Both the position numbers and the translations under genes were made by a program. This document shows, piece after piece, positions 37,849 through 47,799 of a stretch of DNA of 64,000 nucleotides. This DNA is from Grosmannia clavigera kw1407 (taxonomy: Eukaryota > Ascomycota > Sordariomycetes > Ophiostomatales > Ophiostomataceae). Under the pieces are notes generated by a model. That model did not search any database. It saw only the letters and a list, made by a program, of their open reading frames with translations, and was not told where the DNA came from. The first letter of the stretch is position 1. Every line of letters starts with the position of its first letter. Location of the stretch: the NCBI RefSeq assembly GCF_000143105.1, contig NW_014040569.1, forward strand, positions 1,049,765-1,113,764, written 5' to 3'.

Positions 37849-37879
<31 letters not shown>
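37849..37879 (+). repeat. A31 homopolymer
   Basis: Thirty-one uninterrupted A residues. It could be a relic of a retroposed 3' end or simple slippage; I see no flanking element or target-site duplication that decides. Confidence 0.9.
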
Positions 37880-37880
<1 letters not shown>

Positions 37881-38111
37881 ACAGACTAAGTAGTATCGTT
37901 TAGCACAGTAGAAGCACAGTAAAGAGTGTTGCGTTTCATTCTGCGGTGGACTCGGATCGCCGGGAGCTAAGGGCAGGACAATATCACGGAACACAATTTT
38001 ACTGCTAACTATCTCGATTGGTCATTGGGCTGGACGGACATTTGATGCAACCTAAACAGGGGGGCATGCGCTGAGATATCAGGTATTGTCTTTCTCAGCA
38101 CGGCAAAGAGA

Positions 38112-38127
38112 GTACTCCGTGGAGTAC
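38112..38127. repeat. Inverted repeat GTACTCC-GT-GGAGTAC
   Basis: Perfect 7-bp arms around a 2-nt centre, built from the same GGAGTAC core that recurs elsewhere in noncoding DNA. Confidence 0.7.
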
Positions 38128-39070
38128 GGTAGTGTCGCATCTAGACTGCGGCCGACAGAGAGGGGAGAGAAAAAGCTTTCTGGGCAATTTGGCAAATTCA
38201 GGGATTGCCTTGGAAAATCAAGAATCTTTTTATGCGCTTTCCAATACGAGCACATTTGTACACAACGCCTGGACTGCCATAGGATGTGTGTACGGAGTAC
38301 TCGTACTCGCCATTCTAGGTATCTTACATACCCGTCATACTCTGTACGGATGCTTTGTTGGGAGAGCTCGTACTCGCATTCTACTCGCAGGAAACAAAGA
38401 TACTCGAGGCACCTAGTGCAGAGGTGTGGATGGAGCCCCACCCGCACATTTTCCCCTTTAAGATCCTTGCCTGTTCCTTACCTGACTTTTCCTTTATATC
38501 CGGTGTCCACCAGATGCCACAGAACGTCCCGTAAGAAAGGGCCAGCTAGGATCCAGCGGGGTGGAAGCCGATCCCAGGACCCTTTTTATTCTTTTCTTTG
38601 CAAGGAGCAATGCCAAGTCGTACGTGTTTTGAGATCATAAGCACGAGCAAACTGCTTGTGCCCAGTCCGAGATGACGAAGCAAATGCCGGGAAAGCGCAA
38701 ATAAGTCCGTGGCAAGTATGCATCTTTCTCGTGAGCGTACATACTATACATGCTCGCATACATGTACTCCGTACACAGCATGTAGGCTGCTCTTGTTGTC
38801 TTATTTGTACAGGTCCCGCTCCCGTACATATGTAGGAGGATTGAAAAGAGACACCTGATGATTGTGCAACGCTGGTGTGCAGAAGGGTGCGCGAGATTCA
38901 ACGTCAACTCGAGCAGTATCGTACTGGTGGCCTTCTTCGTACTTGCAAGATACTTCCAGTATTGGCGCTGACCGGTGGCATGCGCATCACGGAGGAAGGA
39001 GTTCGGCCGACTATCAGGGCTCTCCTTCCTTCATATCGGGACAACTTAGATCATTTTATTCCAAACCTAG

Positions 39071-39086
39071 TACGGAGTACTCCGTA
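39071..39086. repeat. 16-bp perfect palindrome TACGGAGTACTCCGTA
   Basis: Two copies of the dispersed 9-mer, head to head and overlapping by two bases, forming a perfect palindrome. It is the fullest form of the motif in the window. Confidence 0.8.
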
Positions 39087-41668
39087 ATAGCCCTGTACTC
39101 TGTAGCCGAAGCCATGCGTCGAGGCTTACATAATATACCAAAGCCACGGAGTGCCTCGGCGCTACCGCTGAGTACTCTGTACTCCGTAAGCATATTGCAG
39201 ACCCCGGATTCGTGCATATACTGATATGCCTACGACGGGAAGTCCCCATCCCGCCGTCACCGTGACACGCGGCCGTCGGGGGCACAATCTGTATCTTTGT
39301 CGCCGCGAGTGCTACATAGTAAGATACGTCGCAGAAGCTTGGAAGCAAGCCACACCGGTGGGGTTCTGATGGCCAAGACGTGTACTCCGTGCCGCAGCAC
39401 AGAGCACCTTCGGGAGACGTTGCGCTAATATACTCCGTACTGCATTGCACACGTTGCGGGTGGTTCGATAGCATGGCGTCCACGCAAACGAAAGAGCATC
39501 TTATTACGCGTACAAGAGTTTTACGCCTCACTATGAGCACGCGAAACAGCGCGTTAACCCGATACCGCCTACATGCATACGAGCTCCTTTGCATGGGTCG
39601 ATACGAGGAGGTGGCATCAGGCATACGACTCTGGCAAGATTCGTACTTTCCTTCCTGGTCTTGTTCTTGTACTCCCTACTCCATTCGTAGTGTAGCATCG
39701 GAGGGGCTTTTGGCTCTGCCGTCTGGCGATCCACTATCCACGGGCCCGTTCAGGCTTCTTGCTGTCGCTTGCATTGTCGATGGGGGTGTGGAAAAGGAGG
39801 CAGCGCTGCGTTGGGCTCTCTTTTCTTCTACTCGCACCTTTCCTTCCTTGATCTCGGTGCCTTCCCATTGTGTCTGACGTCTGCCTCTCTCCTTCCCCTC
39901 TTTTTACTTCTTCCTCTTATCTTTTGCCTTCTCTCCTTCCTTCTCTCGTAGACAGTCACAGGGATCGTTCAGCCTGAGCGAAGACGGACGACCGACAACA
40001 GGGAAGCAAGCAGCAGAAAACCCGAGCCGCATCTCGTTCTTCCCAAGTCTCTGTTTACTTCTTCTCTCGCCTGCCTCTCTTCGGTTTCTTCGACCTCGCC
40101 GCGCGGGACAACGGTTCTTGTCTTTTGCCTCCGGCCTCGACCACCGTCTTGTCTTGTCTCGTCGTGCCTTCTCGGCCCCTCCGCTCGTTTTCCTTCTCCG
40201 TCTCCGTCGTTGGCATCTCAGCAGCATCGAGTGAGGTCCGACTTGGTGAAGGGAGATAGAAGTGCCCCTCTTTTTTATTTTCATTCTACTCCTGACATAT
40301 CGCTATTCTCGCCCACCCCTCTCCTTTTTTATTTCAACAAAAAGCGCGCTACTCCACGTTGCCCAAGTTCCAAGACCAACGCCGGCTCTCATTGCTTTCT
40401 TTTTCAGCTTCAGCTGGCACAGGGTCCCCAAACCACCGCCGCTCAGACACCCGCAATCGCAGCGCGCCTCCCTCTCTCTGGTATCTTGCACCCCCCCTCT
40501 TCGCCGAAGATCATTTGCCCTTTTTCGCCTACTCCATATAGCCTCCCGCCAAACACACCACTCGACACGGCGCACTCCCAGACCGACTTCTGCTCGCTTG
40601 TCTCAGCTACGAGATCTCAACCCGACCGGTCGCTTGCATCGTCTTGTCGGCTTTCTTTCAAAACAAGCCCGACTCGACTTGACTCGACCCGACGACCAGA
40701 CCGCCACTCAGACCGCCTGCGTTTTTGATTGGATCTGTCCACCTCTGCAGCTTTCGACCACTGCATCTGCATCTCCGAGTTGAGCGTACACGTTATACGG
40801 CCGCCGCACAACTCTTCCCTGTCGGCCTACGCGCTCGTCCACGCAAGAGCCCACACGCCAAAAAAAACCCACATCGCTAAGGCCGGCTTTTCCGAAGCTT
40901 AGTCGGTGCTTGGCGCGCGTCTTGATTTTCCACCTGCAACCCTGCGCAGCGCGTCACTGGTATTGGGCCCTCCCCCTTCCTCACCCCATCGCCGGATGGG
41001 TCAGTGGCCTGCGCCTCCTTACTTGGTGTTCTGCTAGCCTTGCAACTGCTGTTGCTACCGTCCTCTATTTTGATCGCCGCGCTGTCGACTGCGACAACCG
41101 ACGGCTTCAGCGACATACCCACACCTCCGATCAACAGGCTATCAATTAGCTGCTGGACGAATCCCTGCTACAGCGCCAGCTCGACACTACGAGCACACTT
41201 TCGCACCCCCTCGCCCCTGCGACCGAGCAGCCAGTCCGACATCCACCCACGTCCCTCCCATTTCGAGCAGTATCAATCTCACTCGGCGTGTGAGCCTGAG
41301 CCTGCGAGTCGGCCTGTCAATACGGTACCAGTTGCACGGGAGAAACAGGCAACAGATATCAACACCTACGGCGCTTTATATCCCTCTCCACCTGGGCTTG
41401 TTTCCACACACCCCAATTCCCCGAACTCGAACCCGACGCTTGGAAATACTCTGTTTAGTCGCCAGATAGCATACAGCTGCCGCATACGTGACCGTCCTTG
41501 TCCCCCACGATACGAGTTACAGAGAGTATTGGTGCACCCCTTGCCTATTTCCCGGCGGCCTAGTCTTGCAGCTTCTTGCATCGTAGCTGAACTTTCTGTC
41601 ACAGCCCATCGACGGGTTGATACGCCGTTTTGTCAAGTCTCTTAGGGACTACCGCGTGTAGACAGACC

Positions 41669-44600
41669 ATGGCACCAACTAACCCTCGGCTTAAAGTCCT
41701 AGCAGGTATGCGCTGTTTTCTTTTTTCTCCGTCCTTTCTTTTTCTTTCTTGCGTCCCTGCCCGGCGTTTGATGTGCTATCTGGCCCCCATTGCAAAACCT
41801 ACACATACACTAGCATCGCTGTCCGCGCTGGTGTTTTCGCCCTGGTGCTGTTGTGCCGCGCCCTGCATTCTTCGGAGGAAGTGGCCCTATATTTCCCCAT
41901 TTCTCAACAACTTCCCACCCTTCCTCCGCTCCATTTCCCCTCGAACTAAAAATCACAATCTTTTTCTGTTCTCTTCTTCCCTTGCAAATACCTCGCAGAT
42001 CCAATTCCAAGCGTGGTCGTTTTTCTTGGGACTCTCGTTTCATTTCTCGTGGCAATTTCTGCCTCAATCTTGTGGCTCGTTTCTTTATTCTAACGGCCAT
42101 TGCCGTCTTTTCTTACTGTTCTCTCGTCTGTCGCATTTTACACAGTTAATTTCTCAATCCCCCCATATATGCCGGCCTAACTCTTCGTCTTTCGCTTTCA
42201 TCATTCGCTTCACCTTGCCCGCCTATCGTCATGGACGACGAACTAATGAACGTGGTTACAGTGGGTGGCAATGCGGTTTCTGCTTTTCTGTCTTGGCGTC
42301 TGCAGGCCACAAACGCCTGCGATGTAACCCTCGTATGGAAATCCGGCTTCGAGAATGTGTCGCAATATGGCATATCATTCAAGTTAGTACCCCAAACTCC
42401 GTCAACCAAGTACCGACGTGTACCGGCAGTGGTTGCGCATACTGACTGCCGCGACAACAAACAGATCCTCAACTTTTGGCAACGAACGGTTCAAGCCGCG
42501 CAATGGTAAGAGTTTCCGTGCTACAGGTCTTGCGCCTGTTTTCATTGCGTTCAATTACCTAAGTTCTGACGTGCTAACCTCACACAGTCGTCAGGTCTCC
42601 CGAGGACGCTGTGGCGCGCAGAGATGGCGCGTTCGACTACGTCATCCTCTGCATAAAAGCTCTTCCTGATGTGTACGATCTCGCCTCTATCATCGACTCA
42701 GTCGTTGAGCCACAACACACTTGCATCTTGGTCAACACGACCCATAGTTTGGGCGTCGAAGCTGCCATTGAGGAGCGGTTTCCTACGAACGTCGTTCTGT
42801 CTCTTGTTTCCAATGCAGAACTTGTGCAGACCGGTACCAGCGAATTCGAGCACAAGGGCTCCACGGAGATCTGGGTTGGGCCTACCAACAGCAAGAATGA
42901 TCGCATTCCTAAAACCATTCGCGAAGATATGGCGCAGGCTCTCGCTATGACTCTTTGCTCCGGCCAGGTCGAATGCAAAGTCTCACCAAATATTCGCCAA
43001 CAGCAATACGAGAGGCTCATTGGGTACGTTCTTTTGCTCGCCCTATGCGGCTTTTTTCCGGATCTCTGTTTTGTTTTGACACTTGATCATCGGCTAACGA
43101 AATCTATCAGGCCCATTGCATTCCATCCAGCAAGCGTCATTTTCGAAACACCAAGCCATGCAGCTCTGGTTGAAAAAGTTGGCGTCCGGCAACTGATCTC
43201 GAGCCTTTTTGACGAACTGCTAGCCCTCGCCGAAGCGCAAGGCTGCAAATTCCCACCAGACTTCAAGGAGCGAACCATGACTGAGATGGCAAAGCCACAA
43301 CAGCCCGAGAGCGTCATGTGGCAAGATTACGTCGCAAGACGTCCTATGGAGGTCGATACATTCCTCGGCTCACCGCTGCGCCTGTCCCAGGAGGCCGGCA
43401 TCGCAGTACCGCGCTTGGAAACGATGTATGCGATAATGCATAATTTGAACACGGTCAACCGGACGCGGCCAAAGGGCGACGCAAACGGACCTTCCCCGAG
43501 CTCACCAACTGGCACCATAACCATGACGCCGCGTGCTCCATCACAAGCTGGTGGTGGCCGTCCCATGACGAACGGAGGCCCGAACGGCATGCCCAATGGC
43601 ATAGGTCGCCCCAGACCCCGTGTTTCCTCCCAGATGGGACCCAACGGTCGGCGCCCGCCGGTGTCAATGAACACGAATGGCGGACCGAATGGCTATGGTA
43701 GACCACCATCGTCGCGCCAGCAGTCAAGGCGTGGTTCCATGGAAGGACAGGACCTGGAAGAATTTAGCCACGTGGTGCTCTACAACGATATTCCTGAAGG
43801 TGGCGAAGCCGCACACCCCCCTACTGACTCGGAGTTGGCCTTGAGAGAGCGGGAATTGCAGCTCCGCCAGCGAGAAATCGCGCTCAGAGAACAGGAGATG
43901 AGAATGCGCCGTCCCGGCCCGTCATCAAGAAGGGGTCCGCCTCCCGGCCCGCCTGCGCGATCAGGTATTGATATCGGTATCTACGACGATGATGATGAAG
44001 AGGACGACTACTTTGATCCAAATGCGGGCCCGCCGGCACCCATGATCGATCCTGACAACTTCGACATGATGAGTGTGACATCCCGGAAAAACAGAAAGGT
44101 AGCGGGCAGCAATGCGAACAATGCCCAGTTCCGCAAGGGTGGCGATCCCGCGGCGTCTAGAGGTAGCAGGTTCCGGCCCGTCTTTGGCAGAAACAGGTCC
44201 AGCCAGATCGTGGACCAGGCTCCTCCAGTCGGCAGCAACATCCTTGACGACCCGTTGTTGTCGTTTACTTCTAACCGATACGGAAATGTCGACCGCGGGC
44301 AGATGCATGCCGAATCTCGTGCAAACTCACTCACTGCGTCCCGCCTAGAAGACCTTCAGTTCCCTCCTGGCAGCGCTGGCGGCTTCCCACGCCGGACCAG
44401 CCATTCGCCAGGCAACACATTTAGTCCGTCGGTTCGTGGTGGTCCTGGTGGCCGCCCATCACCACCCAATGGTTTCGGTGGCCCAGCGAACGGTAGGCCG
44501 TCGCCACCTGACGGCGTTCGCCAGCCAGTTCCACGATACCCACCTGGTCAAGGCAATGCTGTGGCGCCGCAACAGGTTGAGCAACACGCCGGGGTGAGCT

Positions 44601-44755
44601 CCCTTCAGCCGCCTTTTGGGAAAAACGTGCGAAGTCTGACGGGAAGTGCAAGTGCTAGCGCGGGTAGTAGCGATTCCGCCCATCTCGACTCGGAACCATC
44701 GGCACACAGCAGCCAGAGCAGCCTGGGGCCGAGACCTCCCATTGGTGTCCGGTAA
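41669..44755 (+). CDS. Ketopantoate-reductase (PanE/ApbA)-like protein with long disordered tail
   Basis: Exons 41669..41705, 42262..42382, 42465..42505, 42588..43023 and 43111..44755 give 759 residues. The ATG at 41669 is chosen because MAPTNPRLKVLA joins in phase to VGGNAVSAFLSWRL across a 556-bp intron (donor GTATGC, branch CTAAT). The alternative ATG at 42231 (MDDELMNVVT) falls inside that intron. Residues 1 to about 320 resemble PanE: a Rossmann start, VILCIKALPDVYDL, and a helical C-terminal domain (IGPIAFHPASVIFETP). The rest is Pro/Gly/Asn/Ser-rich with a charged heptad-like helix (LALRERELQLRQREIALREQE, 1 residue trimmed either side). PanE enzymes reduce 2-dehydropantoate with NADPH in pantothenate synthesis, but the glycine motif here is degenerate, so enzymatic activity is doubtful. 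Confidence 0.88.
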
Positions 44756-45698
44756 ACGAAAATACAATGCACGATAGAGCTTTGGGACTTCTCCCCGTAA
44801 TGTTTCTTGTTCAGCCACCAGAATATATCCGCCGACTAAGTTCAGCGACGTCATCCAAGCGAGACTGCCATTTTGTTCCGAATCCTTTTTCGGAATCACC
44901 AGAGGCACAACGATACGAAACGAACATATCCGACCTCTGTTCTTTTGTTTTGTACCGATCTCGGTCGGCTCTTGGTCTTCTAATGTTTCTTTTGTCTCTA
45001 TTTTTATACACAGTACACGCACACTGCTTCCGGACAGCTCTCATAGGGATAGGGGAGCGAGGTTCATGTGGTATTATTCTTTGGCCGCGAAGCTGCAAAT
45101 ATCATTACTGTTTTGTTTCTGGTAATACTGCATAAAGAGGGGGCCTACGGAATCACCTTTCCTTACTTTTTTTTGTTATAATGTTTTTTTCTCTTTTCTC
45201 TTCATTCTCCTGTCCCAACTTTCTGTTATGTTTCATACTCACATACAACACCGTGGAAATTAATGTGAAAAGAAGAATTTTTTGTCTGCCATGCGAGCAC
45301 AAGGGCAAGTTCTTTGGATGACAATTCATATTGGGGCCCCTCAATCCGTCTTGCTTTTTCATACCGCAGATGGGGACCAGAATAGTAAATGCAGACGATG
45401 ACAATCCATGGATCGGTGACACTAAAGTCACCGAAGCCTATAACCTGTTGGAGGCTTCACAAGAAAACGCGTATTACAGTGATTATGATCTCGATAAGGG
45501 GTGTGTGGCACTGTACTGCACTGTACATTTGCTAGCAGACCCCGCAACTCGTTGACGCGTTTTCTGATAACAGACGACTAACATCTCCCAAGCTTCGCCC
45601 ATCTGCAAAAGTACTCTCAGAACGCGTCCAGCGTCGAACTTATCCTTCCTGACGTGGTGTTGGCTAGCTGTCGGCCAACATCTCTTCTGTGTGCCATC
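44756..45698. other. Intergenic between reductase-like gene and HSK3
   Basis: Contains the 3' region of one gene and the promoter of the other. A 75-codon frame at 45331-45555 (MGTRIVNADDDNPW inside) is open but cannot be linked to a family; it could be a 5' exon or chance. Confidence 0.45.
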
Positions 45699-46144
45699 AT
45701 GAATGCCAACCAGCCGACATCGACCCTCAACGCCACACGGAATGCCACATTTACCGGTAACATGGCCGCTTCAGGCCCTGCCGTTAAGGCTAGACAGCTG
45801 GTAATGCAGCCCTGGGTGTCGGATGCGCTCTGTTCGACGCCAGATCGATCATTCTGCTGACTGGAATGCTTATTACTTGTGGTATCGCAGGCCCACCTTC
45901 AGTCTCAGCTTGCTCAACTCTCGGCGCAATTAGCCGACACTGACAGCCTTGTGCGCGTCACGGCTGCACAGGCCGCTTATCTACGAGAGCTGGGAAGCTG
46001 GCATGCTGGACTGTATGACGTCTTTCCCTCACCAAACCACGACCTCGGACAACTGACTTTTCCAGATTCATGGCCGCCAGCAAGGTGCTCGGCGAGGACG
46101 GGGCTAGAGACTCTCGAGGGGTCGACCGGGATTCTAGTCAATAA
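45699..46144 (+). CDS. HSK3: DASH/Dam1 complex subunit Hsk3
   Basis: Three short exons, 45699..45800, 45891..46012 and 46066..46144, give 100 residues. The joined core KARQLAHLQSQLAQLSAQL, then ADTDSLVRVTAAQAAYLRELGSWHAGLF and MAASKVLGED, matches the Hsk3 family: a single coiled-coil-forming helix pair of about 70 residues. The complex forms a ring or oligomer that couples kinetochores to microtubule ends during mitosis. Introns of 90 and 53 bp have donors GTAATG and GTATGA and CTGAC branch points before CAG acceptors. The start could also be the inner ATG (MAASGPAVKARQL), which would shorten the protein by 21 residues. No single open frame shows this gene. Confidence 0.88.
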
Positions 46145-46609
46145 TGACGGTAGCAGAGAGGTCCGAAATGATTGCTTGAGTATCCGATGTTTACACGTAC
46201 ATTTGAGAACCGGTACGCGAAAATGGAGAGACGCCAAGCAGTCTGACCACGACAAGCGATGTGTTCCAAGCACTGTTTTCCATTTTGTATTCTGATTTGA
46301 TGTGTCTCTTCTTTGGAAAGTTGTTCGTACCTTGGAGATTTCATGTTTAGAACCGCAAGCCTGCCAGTCCTGACAACCTACGATGCCTAGGTTTTTATGA
46401 ACTCTCGTCATGATAGCTCGCTCTAAGAAGACATATGTATGATTTCTAGGAAGCACTGTACACAAGCCGTGCCCTTCGGCTTTTGCTTCAACGTGCTTTG
46501 GGGCTTTGTCGCAAGACTGTGATGCTGCCCCAGTGAAGGTAGTACTAATTTGGGGGGTTTAAGCCAGCTCTGTTGATGGAGCTGGTATCCGTGAGGGTTG
46601 AGTCCGTAA
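46145..46609. other. Convergent 3' region of HSK3 and the Rpr2-like gene
   Basis: No gene seen. The open frame continuing past the HSK3 splice site (to 46295) reads through the intron and is not supported. Confidence 0.5.
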
Positions 46610-47182
46610 TCAGGGGGCTTTTCTGATATCCAAAACCTGCTGGTGCATGGTTTTCGGACTTTTGCCAGTGGTGCTGCTCCGTACGTCCGTCTGGGTCTGC
46701 TCGTCTCCTCTGTTGTCCTGACGAAACGGTCGCCGAGGCTGCCGCGGCGCCACCACAGGGTATCGCCGCACACGCCTGCACGTGCGGCATTCTACTGCCA
46801 ATACATCTGCCCACGGCTTTTTGCCGTCTCTACTCTTGTTTTCCACCACAGACGTACAAGTATCACCCTCGACCAGGAGAGTGTCACAGAACTTGCAAAC
46901 GCTGCGCTTCACAGCCGGCCGCAGTCGCATGTTGGTTTTCCGGGATACAGAGCGCATCTGAGTCAGGAGACGGCGAGACAGTCCCGGAAGAGCATGTGAA
47001 GGCTGACTAGGGCTATCTTTTTCTCGTTGCTGTTGCTGTGCTTCATTTGACTCTGAATCTGAATTTGCTGGTAATTGTGGTGGTACTGCCGCTAGCAGTG
47101 CAGCTGCCTGGTAGAGAAAGGAAACTCTGGAGTATGCGGGCCGATTTGGTACCGCTGCAGGGTTTGATTTTATTTTTGCCAT
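46610..47182 (-). CDS. RNase P subunit of the Rpr2/Rpp21/Snm1 family
   Basis: Single-exon gene of 190 residues starting at MAKIKSNPAAVPNRPAYSRVSFLYQAA; the open frame extends upstream to 47287 but the family begins near this Met. The N-terminal helix SRVSFLYQAAALL is typical. The zinc site is C96-x2-C99 (VCKFCDTLL) and C132-x2-C135 (VECRTCRRVRRYPV). The tail is basic and polar. Rpr2/Rpp21 binds the RNA core of RNase P and helps remove tRNA 5' leaders in the nucleus; the related Snm1 belongs to RNase MRP and cannot be excluded by sequence. It is divergent from SUB2 with 617 bp between starts. Confidence 0.87.
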   Translation of the reverse strand: MAKIKSNPAAVPNRPAYSRVSFLYQAAALLAAVPPQLPANSDSESNEAQQQQREKDSPSQPSHALPGLSRRLLTQMRSVSRKTNMRLRPAVKRSVCKFCDTLLVEGDTCTSVVENKSRDGKKPWADVLAVECRTCRRVRRYPVVAPRQPRRPFRQDNRGDEQTQTDVRSSTTGKSPKTMHQQVLDIRKAP

Positions 47183-47799
47183 TCTGTTTATTAGAACAGC
47201 GATTGCTTCAAGGATGCTGGGCTGGCTTGTGAAGAATCCTGGCGACTCGATGTTAGATGCTTGCCAAATTTGTGTAAATAAGATCACGTGATTATACGCT
47301 TTATGTCAATGCAAGTACGCAGTACATCGTTACCTCGCGGACCATCATTAATCCGAGCAAGGCGTCCAACACGCATGGCCTTGCGGCGAATGTCCTTTTC
47401 AACTTCTCCCTTCCCTTCCTTTCTCCTTTTCGCCCCCGCAACAACCAGAACCCAACAACAAACAGGCAACATACCGTTCTGCTTGTCATCGACCAGCTTT
47501 TGTTCGTGTCGGTTACTTCATCTAAGACCTTCTCCTTTTGACGGCCCACTTCTTTCTATTTCTGTCGAAAGTGTTTTTCGATACCTTCTCCACAGAGCTC
47601 AGCCAACTTCGCCGCTTTTTCGACACGACAACAAAATCTTTCTCTTCTTCGCTCCGTCTGGTTCGCGATACAACGTAACGCGACGACAACTCTCGGGTAA
47701 ACGCACCAAAACAACGGTATTTTTGGTGTCACGCAACAGTCTAGATCGGTTCCCGCATACCTTTCCATTTTCTTCACGACAGTATAACCAAACAGCAAC
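47183..47799. promoter_or_regulatory. Divergent promoter region of Rpr2-like gene and SUB2
   Basis: Contains both promoters. The SUB2 side (about 47.4-47.79 kb) is pyrimidine-rich and is probably the mRNA leader. ACAGTATAACCAAACAGCAACATG precedes the SUB2 start (adjacent bases not all shown as one motif). Confidence 0.5.

Larger units (their letters stand above)
35444..41668. other. 6.2-kb gene-poor region, ending in a long pyrimidine-rich leader
   Basis: No supportable gene. From about 39.8 to 41.67 kb the plus strand is rich in C and T, as expected for the leader of the reductase-like gene at 41669. The middle carries A17 (35897-35913) and A31 (37849-37879) runs and six copies of the dispersed 9-mer TACGGAGTA/TACTCCGTA clustered between 38291 and 39439. 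The 177-codon frame at 37277-37810 (+) has no family features and ends just before the A31 run. Confidence 0.45.

Noticed and set aside
38524..38590. Segment GGTGGAAGCCGATCCCAGGACC followed by T5, resembling a tRNA 3' half
   Set aside because: No acceptor, D- or anticodon stem can be folded around it; not a tRNA.
42231..42261. ATG at 42231 as start of the reductase-like protein
   Set aside because: The upstream exon at 41669 joins in phase and supplies a better N-terminal strand; the 42231 ATG then lies within the intron.
45331..45555. Short frame MGTRIVNADDDNPW… before HSK3
   Set aside because: Could be a 5' exon, but the Hsk3 family does not have such an extension and I could not verify a phase-consistent, motif-bearing join.
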